From UBA3839 sp902776985 (GTDB taxonomy: Bacteria > Bacteroidota > Bacteroidia > Bacteroidales > Bacteroidaceae): 64,000 bases of DNA. The stretch lies in NCBI GenBank assembly GCA_902776985.1, contig CACYSD010000022.1, forward strand, positions 20,558-84,557. The letters are read 5' to 3'. Shown one piece after another: positions 9,439-18,036 of this stretch. The stretch's first letter is position 1, and each line of letters starts with the position of its first letter. Both the position numbers and the translations under genes were made by a program. The notes beneath the pieces were generated by a model, which saw only the letters and a list, made by a program, of their open reading frames with translations, was not told the DNA's origin and ran no database searches.

Positions 9439-10113
9439 CTATTCCTTAGGTTCAATCACCTTCCAGATACCTGCAGCAAGTGCAGCACCTACGAATGGAC
9501 CTACGATGAAGATCCAGAGTTGGTTGAGAGCTTCAGGATTACTGCTGAAGAGAGCAGGACCGATTGAGCGGGCAGGGTTTACAGATGTACCAGTGTAACG
9601 GATGCAAACCAAGTGCACGAGGATGAGAGACAAACCGATGGCAAGTCCTGCAAAGTTGTTGGTAGCGCCATTTGTCTTGGAAGTAGCGCCAAGAACAACA
9701 AGCACGAAGATGCAAGTAAATACCACCTCGGCCAACACACCACCTAATACAGAAACATTTTCCTGTAAAGAGTTTGCTCCAAGGGCACTGCCTTCCATAC
9801 CCGCATTATTTGTGAGGCCAAGAAGGATAACTGCACCGATAACTGCACCGATAATCTGAGCAATGATGTAGAACACTGCATCTTTAGCATTCATACGTCC
9901 ACTGAGCAGTACGCCAAGAGTGATGGCAGGATTGATATGGCATCCTGAAATGCCACCGATAGTGTAAGCCATTGCAACTACTGCAAGACCGAAAGCGAAA
10001 CTTGTGCCAACTACCGAAGCAGTATCGACACCACAATTAAGACTAACTGCAACACCGCAGCCCATAAGTGTCAGTACCATTGTACCAACCAACTCTGCTA
10101 AATACTTTTTCAT
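9439..10113 (-). CDS. aqpZ: aquaporin (MIP family)
   Basis: 224-residue channel with six hydrophobic segments and the two NPA half-helices INPAITLG and VNPARSIGPA. The Arg after the second NPA and the His in CHINPA fit a water-selective aquaporin Z rather than a glycerol facilitator. It resides in the inner membrane. It is convergent with the YitT-RdgB gene and divergent from the DPP IV gene, with its own promoter box at 10149-10156. Confidence 0.93.
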   Translation of the reverse strand: MKKYLAELVGTMVLTLMGCGVAVSLNCGVDTASVVGTSFAFGLAVVAMAYTIGGISGCHINPAITLGVLLSGRMNAKDAVFYIIAQIIGAVIGAVILLGLTNNAGMEGSALGANSLQENVSVLGGVLAEVVFTCIFVLVVLGATSKTNGATNNFAGLAIGLSLILVHLVCIRYTGTSVNPARSIGPALFSSNPEALNQLWIFIVGPFVGAALAAGIWKVIEPKE

Positions 10114-10148
10114 AGAAATAAAAAAATAAAGTTAAAACGTTCATCAGG

Positions 10149-10156
10149 CAAAATTA
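10149..10156 (-). promoter_or_regulatory. -7 box of the aquaporin gene
   Basis: TAATTTTG on the minus strand followed by CC, about 36 nt before the aqpZ start codon. It matches TAnnTTTG. Confidence 0.55.
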
Positions 10157-10220
10157 TGCAAAATTGTTTATAATGAACAATGAAAAAGCAAAAAAAATTC
10201 AGTCTTTTATGAAAAATGAG

Positions 10221-10228
10221 TAATTTTG
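10221..10228 (+). promoter_or_regulatory. -7 box of the DPP IV gene
   Basis: TAATTTTG followed by CC, 30 nt before the ATG at 10258. It lies downstream of an in-frame ATG at 10216, so translation should begin at 10258. Confidence 0.6.
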
Positions 10229-10257
10229 CCATTGAAAACAATAAAAAAACACCAACA

Positions 10258-12498
10258 ATGAAGACAAATAAGCTTATCATGATGCTTATGCTCATGGCAA
10301 CACCTATAACTCTTATGGCACAGAACGAGAATAACGTTAATGGTTCAAAGCGTTTGTTTACGCTTGACGACCTTATTCCTGGTGGATCTACATACTACCA
10401 ACATTCCTATACACCAACATTGTATCTGACTTGGTGGGGAGAGGAATGTGTGAATCGTGACCTCGACTTTTGTTCGACAATAGACAAACAAACTGGAGAA
10501 GAGACCCAACTGTTCACTCTTGATGAAATCAACCGCTGCATTGCCCCAGAGAAAGCAAATTATCTGTACCTTGTAGAGTTTCCTTATCCTGAACAGACAC
10601 TTGTGCTGGTGACTACAACCAAGAAACGTGTTCTCGTGGACTGGAAGGCAGAAAAGGTTGTTTGGCAACAAGATATTGAATCCGGAGCAAGTGGAGAAGA
10701 CTGGAACCGCCACTCCCGGAATCTGGCGTTTGTGAAGGAGCACAACCTTTACGTAACCGATGCCGATAATAACCTCCACACTTTAAGCACTGACGGAAGT
10801 AACGACATCCGATATGGAGAGAGTGTCCACCGTGACGAGTTCGGCATTACCAAGGGAACATTCTGGAACAACGATGGTACACTCCTGGCATTCTATCGCA
10901 TGGACCAGTCTATGGTTTCCTCATATCCACAGGTTAATGTGACACCTGACTTCAAGGATGGCGAAAGCCGCTGTGCAACTATGATTCCCGACAAATATCC
11001 AATGTCTGGTGAAACAAGCCACAAAGTGAGTGTGGGTATTTACAACGTGGCTAAGAAAACCACAGTTTATCTGAACACCGGCGACCCAACCAACCGTTAT
11101 TTCACAAACATCGCATGGAGCAACGACGGAAAACAGATATTCCTTATCGAACTCAACCGCGATCAGAATCATGCACACCTCGACTGCTATGATGTTGAGA
11201 CGGGTAACTGCATTGCCACCCTCTTCGACGAACGCAATGACAAGTACGTAGAACCAGAACACCCGATTGTATTCCTGCCTTGGAACGACTCACAGTTCGT
11301 TTATCAGACACGCAACCGCGACGGCTATAATCATCTCTTCCTTTACGAATGGAAAAACGGCAAGGCAAAACAGCTTCGCCAACTCACCAGCGGTAAGTTT
11401 GAAGTACTCAGTGTACTGGGCTTCAACCGCAAGGCTGAACGAATCGTCTTTGCCAGCAACGAACAAGATCCTATTGGCTGCACCATCAGCAGTGTTGACA
11501 TGAAAGGACACCGTACTCTGCTGAGCAACCAGCACGGCTGGCATAACGGAGAACTGAGCGACGGAGGTGAATACATCTCCGACAACTGGTCGTGGGGAGG
11601 AGATTCCGAATACGGACGCATGATTACCCTTCTCGACGCTGTTCGTCCTACTAAGCAAAACAGCGAGGAGTCAAAGGTTTCACTCCATTCCACAATGCGC
11701 ATGCAAGACCCTTGGAACGACTATCAGGTTCCGGAAATGAAAGTAGGAACCATCAAGGCTGCCGACGGAGTGACCGACCTCTACTACAGACTTACATTAC
11801 CAACGAATTTCGATCCTAACAAGAAATACCCGACCGTAGTCTATGTATATGGAGGGCCTCATGCTCACAACATCGACGCAAGTCGCCACTGGGGTGTACG
11901 TGGTTGGGACATCTGGATGGCGCAGAGAGGCTATGTGATGTTCTGTCTCGACAATCGTGGCAGTGAGAACCGCGGTTTGGAATTCGAGCAAGCCACCTTC
12001 CGCAACCTCGGTGTTGAAGAGATGAAAGACCAGATGTGCGGCATCGATTATCTCCGTTCTCTTCCATACGTTGACGCCGACCGCATAGGTGTTCACGGCT
12101 GGAGCTACGGAGGCTATATGACAACAAGTCTGATGACTACATATCCCGAAACTTTCAAAGTGGGCGTGGCAGGCGGACCTGTCATCGACTGGAAATACTA
12201 CGAGGTGATGTACGGAGAACGCTACATGGACACGCCCGAACAGAATCCGGAAGGTTTCAAAACCACCTCTCTGCTTGGCAAAGCCCATAATCTCCAGGGA
12301 CGTCTGCTCATCATCTATGGAGGCAACGACCCCACTTGTGTACCTCAACACACACTCTCATTTATCCGTGCGTGCATTGACGCAGGAACTCATCCCGACC
12401 TTTTCACCTATCCAGGCGATGGACACAATATGATGGGAACCGACCGCATTCACCTGCACGAACACATAACCCGCTACTTTGACGATTTTTTGAAATAA
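10258..12498 (+). CDS. prolyl dipeptidyl peptidase IV (S9 family), exported
   Basis: 746-residue serine peptidase that removes X-Pro/X-Ala dipeptides from peptides in the periplasm. The signal peptide MKTNKLIMMLMLMATPITLMAQ is followed by a beta-propeller (YITNIAW-type blades, YVEPEHP) and a C-terminal alpha/beta hydrolase domain. The catalytic triad is visible: Ser in GWSYGGYMT, Asp in YGGNDPTC and His in PGDGHNMMG. The start is set by the promoter box at 10221-10228. sufE follows after 3 nt, so they likely share a transcript. Confidence 0.95.
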   Translation: MKTNKLIMMLMLMATPITLMAQNENNVNGSKRLFTLDDLIPGGSTYYQHSYTPTLYLTWWGEECVNRDLDFCSTIDKQTGEETQLFTLDEINRCIAPEKANYLYLVEFPYPEQTLVLVTTTKKRVLVDWKAEKVVWQQDIESGASGEDWNRHSRNLAFVKEHNLYVTDADNNLHTLSTDGSNDIRYGESVHRDEFGITKGTFWNNDGTLLAFYRMDQSMVSSYPQVNVTPDFKDGESRCATMIPDKYPMSGETSHKVSVGIYNVAKKTTVYLNTGDPTNRYFTNIAWSNDGKQIFLIELNRDQNHAHLDCYDVETGNCIATLFDERNDKYVEPEHPIVFLPWNDSQFVYQTRNRDGYNHLFLYEWKNGKAKQLRQLTSGKFEVLSVLGFNRKAERIVFASNEQDPIGCTISSVDMKGHRTLLSNQHGWHNGELSDGGEYISDNWSWGGDSEYGRMITLLDAVRPTKQNSEESKVSLHSTMRMQDPWNDYQVPEMKVGTIKAADGVTDLYYRLTLPTNFDPNKKYPTVVYVYGGPHAHNIDASRHWGVRGWDIWMAQRGYVMFCLDNRGSENRGLEFEQATFRNLGVEEMKDQMCGIDYLRSLPYVDADRIGVHGWSYGGYMTTSLMTTYPETFKVGVAGGPVIDWKYYEVMYGERYMDTPEQNPEGFKTTSLLGKAHNLQGRLLIIYGGNDPTCVPQHTLSFIRACIDAGTHPDLFTYPGDGHNMMGTDRIHLHEHITRYFDDFLK

Positions 12499-12501
12499 AT
12501 T

Positions 12502-12933
12502 ATGAACATAGAAGACATTCAAAACGAAGTGATTGAGGAATTCCAGGACTATGACGACTGGATGGACCGCTACCAATTACTAATCGATTTAGGCAACGAA
12601 CAAGAGCCGTTGCCGGAGAAGTACAAAACAGAGAACAACCTCATAGATGGATGCCAAAGCCGGGTATGGCTTCAGGCTGACTATATGCCAGACGGCACCA
12701 TCCATTTCCAGGCTGAGAGCGATGCCCTTATAGTTAAAGGACTTGTAACCCTCCTGCTTCGTGTACTCAACGACCACACTCCGGATGAGATACTCGACGC
12801 CGACCTGCACTTCATCGAAGACATCGGGCTTCGTGACCATCTCTCTCCTACCCGTAGTAATGGACTGCTCGCCATGGTGAAGCAGATGCGCATGTATGCT
12901 CTTGCCTTCAAAACAAAGAACAGTCATGCTTAA
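12502..12933 (+). CDS. sufE: SufE-family cysteine desulfuration protein
   Basis: 143 residues with the sulfur-acceptor cysteine at residue 51 in NNLIDGCQSRVWL, the SufE hallmark. It accepts persulfide sulfur from a SufS-type desulfurase for Fe-S cluster assembly in the cytoplasm. No sufBCDS genes are in the window, as is common in Bacteroidetes. It overlaps the rnhB start by 8 nt, suggesting translational coupling. Confidence 0.93.
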   Translation: MNIEDIQNEVIEEFQDYDDWMDRYQLLIDLGNEQEPLPEKYKTENNLIDGCQSRVWLQADYMPDGTIHFQAESDALIVKGLVTLLLRVLNDHTPDEILDADLHFIEDIGLRDHLSPTRSNGLLAMVKQMRMYALAFKTKNSHA

Positions 12934-13531
12934 GCCGTTTCTTAATGAGAATCTCATTGAGGCAGGCTGCGACGAAGCCGGACGCGGATGTCTTGCCGGT
13001 AGTGTCTATGCTGCTGCTGTAATTCTCCCTAAGGACTACAGCAACCCACGTCTCAATGACTCCAAGCAACTCACTGCCCGTCAGCGCTATGCCCTTCGTG
13101 AAGAGATAGAGCGCGACGCATTGGCGTGGGCTGTGGGAATCGTCACTCCTGAGGAAATTGACAGTCTGAACATACTCCGTGCAAGTATCACCGCTATGCA
13201 CCGAGCCATTGATTCTCTGAAAATCACTCCCGAAGCACTGCTCATTGACGGCAACCGTTTCTATCCTCACCCCAAGAAGATTCCTTATACGTGTATCATC
13301 AAGGGTGATGGCAAATACCTCTCCATTGCAGCAGCTTCGATTCTGGCAAAGACCTATCGTGACGACTATATGAAGCAGTTGCACGAGGAATACCCTCAAT
13401 ACGGATGGAACCGCAACGCAGGCTACCCCACCCGCGAACATCGCAACGCCATCCGCCAATTTGGCACAACACCCTATCACCGTCTTAGTTTCAACCTCCT
13501 CGGTGATTCCCAACTCAGCTTTGATTTTTAA
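12926..13531 (+). CDS. rnhB: ribonuclease HII
   Basis: 201 residues that cleave RNA in RNA-DNA hybrids and at single ribonucleotides. The N-terminal GCDEAGRGCLAG carries catalytic Asp16 and Glu17. Further landmarks are NDSKQLTARQR, LLIDGN and KGDGKYLSIAAASILAKTYRD. I start at the ATG at 12926, which gives the normal family N-terminus and overlaps sufE by 8 nt; an in-frame start at 12896 would add ten unlikely residues. The next gene begins 3 nt after the stop in the same frame. Confidence 0.95.
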   Translation: MLKPFLNENLIEAGCDEAGRGCLAGSVYAAAVILPKDYSNPRLNDSKQLTARQRYALREEIERDALAWAVGIVTPEEIDSLNILRASITAMHRAIDSLKITPEALLIDGNRFYPHPKKIPYTCIIKGDGKYLSIAAASILAKTYRDDYMKQLHEEYPQYGWNRNAGYPTREHRNAIRQFGTTPYHRLSFNLLGDSQLSFDF

Positions 13532-13534
13532 GCC

Positions 13535-14434
13535 TTGGAACTCGATACTTTTTCACGACAACTACACCTGATTGAACTACTCACAGGCAACAGTACGCTT
13601 ACAATCAATCAACTTTGTGAGCGGCTACAGCTGTCGCGTCGCACTATATACCGCTACCTACAACTCTTTCAGCAAGTAGGATTTGAAGTCTATCGCAACG
13701 GCAGCATCTACTCTATAGGAGCCAACTCACCGTTCTACAATATTATTTCCGACCGCTTGCGACTCAGTCCCAACGACATCAGCGCACTTGCCGCATTGCT
13801 CCGTCAAGCCGATGTCTCACAACCGTCCGTTATGCGTCTGCAACAGAAAATGCACAACTACTACGGCATAGATTGCAGCCAGAAAGAAATAAATGTGCAT
13901 CGTGACCTCGTCGAAAAAACTGAAACACTGCGTCAAGCCATACAGCAAAAACGGCAAGTCATCCTCCACGACTACTATTCTCCCCATCGCAAAAACACCA
14001 CCAACCGCCTCGTTGAGCCCTTTCTGCTCCTCCCTTACACAAATGATGTCCGCTGCTACGAGCTGGAGAGCGGCACCTGCAAGACGTTCAAGATTAGTCG
14101 TATAGAAGGCAAGGTGGAGATTCTCAACACACACTGGCAATCACCGACCAAACATATCCACTTCTACACTGACATCTTCGGATTTTCCAGCGAAACCACT
14201 CATCGCATCACTCTCCGTCTATCTCCGCTCGCCATGCGTCTGCTCATAGAAGAATACGGAGTTCAGGAAACACAGATGATGATTGACAGCGACGACGAGC
14301 ACCGCATCATCAGCCTGCAGGTTTGCAGCTATCAGGGCATCGGGCGTTTCGTCCTCGGTCTCCTCGGCGAAGTCGAAGTCCTCAAAGGCGACGACTTCAA
14401 ATCCTATCTCCGCAAGCAAATCACAAAACTATAA
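13535..14434 (+). CDS. WYL-domain transcriptional regulator (TTG start)
   Basis: 299 residues. Residues about 5-55 form a helix-turn-helix (LTINQLCERLQLSRRTIYRYLQ). The rest holds a WYL domain around LVEPFLLLPYTNDVRCYEL and a WCX-like C-terminus. WYL proteins are ligand-sensing regulators; the ligand is unknown. There is no ATG in front of the HTH: the only sensible initiator is the TTG at 13535, one codon after the rnhB stop and in the same frame. It may thus rely on coupling to rnhB translation. Confidence 0.85.
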   Translation: MELDTFSRQLHLIELLTGNSTLTINQLCERLQLSRRTIYRYLQLFQQVGFEVYRNGSIYSIGANSPFYNIISDRLRLSPNDISALAALLRQADVSQPSVMRLQQKMHNYYGIDCSQKEINVHRDLVEKTETLRQAIQQKRQVILHDYYSPHRKNTTNRLVEPFLLLPYTNDVRCYELESGTCKTFKISRIEGKVEILNTHWQSPTKHIHFYTDIFGFSSETTHRITLRLSPLAMRLLIEEYGVQETQMMIDSDDEHRIISLQVCSYQGIGRFVLGLLGEVEVLKGDDFKSYLRKQITKL

Positions 14435-14625
14435 TGTCGCGCGATGTGCTATTTTATTGATGTGCTATTTTATTAAACAAACAACGTTGTTTTTTTAATT
14501 CTACTTAACCTTGAATGGATAAAGACCGACATTCTCTCAACAACTGCAAATCGCACAAACGTAAATGCTGCGATAAAAGACACTAAGTGATAAGTCTGAA
14601 GACTGATATCAGACTTCGATAATCT

Positions 14626-14748
14626 CCTCCTGCTCAGTGATTGATATGCTGAGCAGGATTTTTTTGTAAAAGGCTGTGTAATATGCTAAAAAAGCATTTT
14701 TTTTGCAGTTAACTTATGTATCTGCATATTTTTCCATAACTTTGACAT
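14626..14748 (+). repeat. island direct repeat R1, left copy (terminator + promoter)
   Basis: About 123 bp nearly identical to 26839-26963. It includes a hairpin CCTGCTCAG (14629-14637) / CTGAGCAGG (14649-14657) followed by a T run, then the shared AGGCTGTGTAATATGC and TCTGCATATTTTTCC, and the -7 box TAACTTTG (14737-14744). The copies differ at only a few positions and in T-run length. Confidence 0.9.
14629..14666 (+). terminator. intrinsic terminator after the WYL gene
   Basis: A 9-bp stem CCTGCTCAG/CTGAGCAGG with an 11-nt loop, followed by ATTTTTTT. It is the left-repeat version of the terminator also found at 26842. Confidence 0.75.
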
Positions 14749-14921
14749 TTTGCAAAGTTAACTTCCGTGGAAATAAATGTTCGCCAGAGTTTCAACTCCG
14801 GCGAACTTACATTTTGTCAAAACGATAAAAAAAGAAAGGACACATATCCGCTGTTGGAATATGCATCCTTTCCCTGCTAATGCAAAGATACATCATTTTT
14901 CCCCGGAATGCAAATGTCAAA
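14741..14921. mobile_element. MITE-like element, copy 1 (181 bp)
   Basis: The ends are inverted copies: TTTGACATTTTGCA (14741-14754) and TGCAAATGTCAAA (14909-14921). Between them lie AAAGTTAACTTCCGTGG, a hairpin GTTCGCC...GGCGAAC, and a second hairpin with a T run and promoter on the minus strand. A diverged copy of the same length is at 39363-39543. There is no coding capacity. The name is inference: I see no certain target-site duplication. Confidence 0.55.
14829..14889 (-). ncRNA. candidate ~50-nt hairpin RNA (promoter plus terminator-like stem)
   Basis: On the minus strand a TATCTTTG -7 box (14882-14889) is followed within about 10 nt by a stem AAAGGATGCATATTCC pairing, with G-U pairs and a bulge, to GGATATGTGTCCTTT, and then T7. 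The arrangement implies a transcript that is little more than a terminator hairpin. A second copy is at 39458-39512. No expression evidence. Confidence 0.35.
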
Positions 14922-15490
14922 AACCCAATTAACATTTATCAACAAATCGCCATCATCTGATTATCAAGCAGGTAGCAATTGTTAAAATCAAGGATTATAA
15001 GGATGACAATGATTACAAATTTACGACATCACATTTCCTGCGAAGACTTTTTGTTGATTTTTCTATTCAGAACAGATATGCAGGTAATCGGAAAAAATTT
15101 GATAATCGAAGAACGAAGCAAGCGTAGAGTCAAACGAGTTGGAGCTTTGTCTTGCAAGGATGAGAAAAAAACCTTTAATCTCTTGGCGGTTCGGATTATT
15201 TTAGTTTTATTTGCAGATTACAGAGGATTATTTGACTGTGTGGGCACACAGTAATATTATACATCTACGTTTACATCAACAATATACTAAATAACTATCA
15301 ACTTAAACAATATGCTTATGAAAACAAAAAGGAATAAGACAAATAGGGTCTGTAATCACAGTACCTACTGCTGATATTCTTCGTAATAGTCATCAGGCTT
15401 ACAAGATTCCTAATAGTGTTTTTTTGTAAGTTACTTTAGTTGTATTACTTTCTGTTTATTAGTTTAACCCTAAAACATAAATTAATCATT

Positions 15491-16462
15491 ATGAAAAAAA
15501 TTCTCTTTACGATACTAGCCTGTGCTGCATCTATCGCTGCACAAGCACAAAGTTTTTCTGCCACACTGCAACAGGGGGATGAGATTACTCTTTATTATGG
15601 AGACATGGCATTAGTACAAGCATATAATGCAGCTGAAGACGGTGCTATTATAACTCTTTCACCAGGTCGTTTCGTCCCTGGTTTTGGCTCATACATTGAT
15701 TTTAATAAATCAATTACAGTAATTGGTTCTGGAGGTTATGGTGATGATTCTTCAATTACATATATAGATGCGATTTTACGAATTGGTGCTAATAATGTTA
15801 GGGTTGAAGGAATATCAGTTGGGAATTTACAAGTAGGTGCGGTTTCAAACACAACAATTCTTCACAGTTATATTACTGGTAGCATCGCTTTCAACACAAA
15901 TAGTTCAAACTCTATTTTAGACCAGTGCACTATTAATTATCTTGAGAGCGATGAAGGACAAAATACATGTATAAAGAATTGTATTATTGAAGAAATACAT
16001 CAGTGGAAGAACGGCTCTGTCGCTACTTTCTTAAATTGTATTATTTATTACGGTTCTAATTATGATGGGTGGAACGATATTTTCCGTAATTGTGTGATAG
16101 GGATACCTGAGTCTTCTAAACAAATGAAATCTCCTGGAGAATATTATAATAATGTTTTCTTCTATTATGATGATAATGCTACACATAAGGACGAGCTTGT
16201 AACAATTAATTATGGTGAAGGTTGTGTCCATGAGAATAACACAATTGATACTTACCAAAACCTTTTTGGGGGGACTGTGGATTTGAGTGCGTTCCCTACA
16301 ACATCGGCTTTGGGAGATGACAACACAAAGGTTGGCGTAGAGGGAGGCTCTGGCTTCAAACTCTATCCTGCAATTCCACGCATTCTTACAAAGAAAATTG
16401 ACCGTCAGACCAATGCGGAGGGAAAGATAAATGTGAGCATAACGGTTAAGGCAGAAGATTAA
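15491..16462 (+). CDS. secreted beta-helix-like protein of unknown function
   Basis: 323 residues with signal peptide MKKILFTILACAASIAAQAQ. The central part (about 60-230) has short repeated strands such as ISVGNLQVG, TILHSYITGS, SILDQCTINY and IKNCIIEEI, typical of a right-handed parallel beta-helix (pectate-lyase-like fold). No catalytic motif is recognised. The start at 15491 is chosen over the upstream in-frame codon at 15440 because it begins the signal peptide. It is the first gene of a four-gene run of exported proteins that looks AT-richer than the flanking core genes. Confidence 0.7.
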   Translation: MKKILFTILACAASIAAQAQSFSATLQQGDEITLYYGDMALVQAYNAAEDGAIITLSPGRFVPGFGSYIDFNKSITVIGSGGYGDDSSITYIDAILRIGANNVRVEGISVGNLQVGAVSNTTILHSYITGSIAFNTNSSNSILDQCTINYLESDEGQNTCIKNCIIEEIHQWKNGSVATFLNCIIYYGSNYDGWNDIFRNCVIGIPESSKQMKSPGEYYNNVFFYYDDNATHKDELVTINYGEGCVHENNTIDTYQNLFGGTVDLSAFPTTSALGDDNTKVGVEGGSGFKLYPAIPRILTKKIDRQTNAEGKINVSITVKAED

Positions 16463-16486
16463 TCAACTTAAACACAGACAGTGCCT

Positions 16487-18019
16487 ATGAAAAGGTGGTT
16501 ATTATTACTACTTGCCATTCCGCTGTTTTCTCTTTCCCAAGCCCAGAACCGTAGTCTTTCTCAGTATGAATACTGGATTGACGGCGACTTCGCTTCACGA
16601 ACATCACATACTCTTTCCAATAGTCAGGAAACTATCACTTTTCAAATTGATACTGGTGAGATGACGGAGGGAATTCACAAAGTTGGATTCAGGGTTCAAG
16701 ACAGCGAAGGCAACTGGAGTGGAATAGTTAACAGTACATATTTGGTAATGCATACCGCTCAGCAAAACAATTTAGATCCGACGGTATGCGAATATTGGAT
16801 AGACGGTGACCGCTCAAATAAACGGGAAATAGATGTTGATGGCAATAATATTGCCTTCACCGTTGACGCTTCGGATTTGAGTGAAGGGAAGCATCAGATT
16901 AGCCTGCGAGTAAAGAATGACTTGGGTCTCTATAGTAGCGTTATCACAGAGATGTTCTATTATTTCAAAGTAGAAGAGCGTGGTGGTGAACCTGAAGTGT
17001 GCGAGTATTGGCTTGACGACGATTTTGCCAATCGCACTGAAGTTGCTGTTGTCGATGGCGCCGTGTCTTTCATTGCCGATGCCTCATCACAAGTTGATGG
17101 TGTGCATTATCTGTCATGGCGAATACGTGACGATAAGGGAAAATATAGCAGCATTAACCGAAGTTCTTACTATAAATACACGCCTGTGACTCCTGCGGAG
17201 GACATTGTATGGTATCAGTATTGGTGGAACGAACGCTCTGATTTGGCTGTTCGTACAGATGTTACGGACAAGGGGATATTGTTGCTGGAAGATATACTGA
17301 CTGTTCCTGACTATGTGGTTAATATGCCTGGGAAAGACAAAGGGACAGCAGAACTCCACATACTCTTCGCTAACGACAAGGGCAATCTGTCTAATGTCGT
17401 TACAGAAGTGATAGAAGACCGTATCCCACCTGTTTCGCATATGAATGCATTGCCTGCAACTCAGGTTACCAATATGCAGATGCTATCATGGGAGGGAACT
17501 GATAGATGGGCAGGAGTGAAGGACTATACTGTATATATCTACGATGATGAAGCAGAGCAATGGAATGTGCTTGTTGCAGACACAGCAACTACATCCATGC
17601 CGTTCTACAGTTCAGAATATGACAGAGAATACAAGTTCTTCGTCATTGCCCGTGACAGTCTTGACAATGTTGAGCCGATGAAGACAGAAGCAGAGGCAAG
17701 CATTAGGTTCATGTACAAGGATATTTATCCTCCTGTAACAACCGTCCAAGTGTCAAGCAAAGAGGTAACTGCTGGTGAATCTGTGGAAATTACATGGGAA
17801 ACTATTGATGATGTTAGCGAAATTCATAGCAATAACATCTATTACTCCGAGAATGATGGTCCGCTGATTCTTTGGAAAACGGTTACAAATAGCAATTCTA
17901 CGACCTTTAAGGGATGTACCGGTTCTACATATACTATTATTGTGACTGGTCAGGATTCAGAAGGTAATAATGAACATCCCGACGAGTCGAAAGGTGTAAA
18001 AGTTAGATTTAATAATTAA
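16487..18019 (+). CDS. secreted protein with repeated EYWIDGD modules and an Ig/FN3-like domain
   Basis: 510 residues with signal peptide MKRWLLLLLAIPLFSLSQAQ. About 75-residue modules recur, each opening with a variant of CEYWIDGDFANRTEV (near residues 24, 100, 170 and 241) and closing with HxISLRVKND-type strands. From about 311 to 405 there is a fibronectin/Ig-like domain (PPVSHM...DYTVYIYDD), followed by a similar one to the end. Modules of this type are common in Prevotella secreted proteins; no function is known to me. The ATG at 16487 is preferred to the GTG at 16481. It is 24 nt after the beta-helix gene. Confidence 0.75.
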   Translation: MKRWLLLLLAIPLFSLSQAQNRSLSQYEYWIDGDFASRTSHTLSNSQETITFQIDTGEMTEGIHKVGFRVQDSEGNWSGIVNSTYLVMHTAQQNNLDPTVCEYWIDGDRSNKREIDVDGNNIAFTVDASDLSEGKHQISLRVKNDLGLYSSVITEMFYYFKVEERGGEPEVCEYWLDDDFANRTEVAVVDGAVSFIADASSQVDGVHYLSWRIRDDKGKYSSINRSSYYKYTPVTPAEDIVWYQYWWNERSDLAVRTDVTDKGILLLEDILTVPDYVVNMPGKDKGTAELHILFANDKGNLSNVVTEVIEDRIPPVSHMNALPATQVTNMQMLSWEGTDRWAGVKDYTVYIYDDEAEQWNVLVADTATTSMPFYSSEYDREYKFFVIARDSLDNVEPMKTEAEASIRFMYKDIYPPVTTVQVSSKEVTAGESVEITWETIDDVSEIHSNNIYYSENDGPLILWKTVTNSNSTTFKGCTGSTYTIIVTGQDSEGNNEHPDESKGVKVRFNN

Positions 18020-18036
18020 GGAGGGAATGAATGATG
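18019..18036 (+). promoter_or_regulatory. strong Shine-Dalgarno with clustered ATGs
   Basis: AGGAGGGAATGAATGATG: GGAGG lies 7-8 nt before the ATG at 18031, with further ATGs at 18027 (out of frame) and 18034 (in frame). Perfect SD sites are unusual in Bacteroidetes, including this window. Confidence 0.5.

Larger units (their letters stand above)
14435..15490. other. intergenic region, ~1 kb of repeats and structured DNA
   Basis: No convincing gene. In order it holds a perfect 16-bp tandem duplication (14443-14474), an 8-bp stem (14592-14619), the left copy of the island repeat with its terminator and promoter (14626-14748), a MITE-like element (14741-14921) and an AT-rich leader. A possible gene relic lies at 15312-15429: MLMKTKRNK in one frame, then QIGSVITVPTADILRNS in another, ending in TAA. 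The 91-codon frame at 14979-15254 lacks any recognisable composition or start signal. Confidence 0.6.

Noticed and set aside
14979..15254. 91-codon plus-strand frame
   Set aside because: No recognisable domain, no start context, and it begins inside the tail of a repeat.
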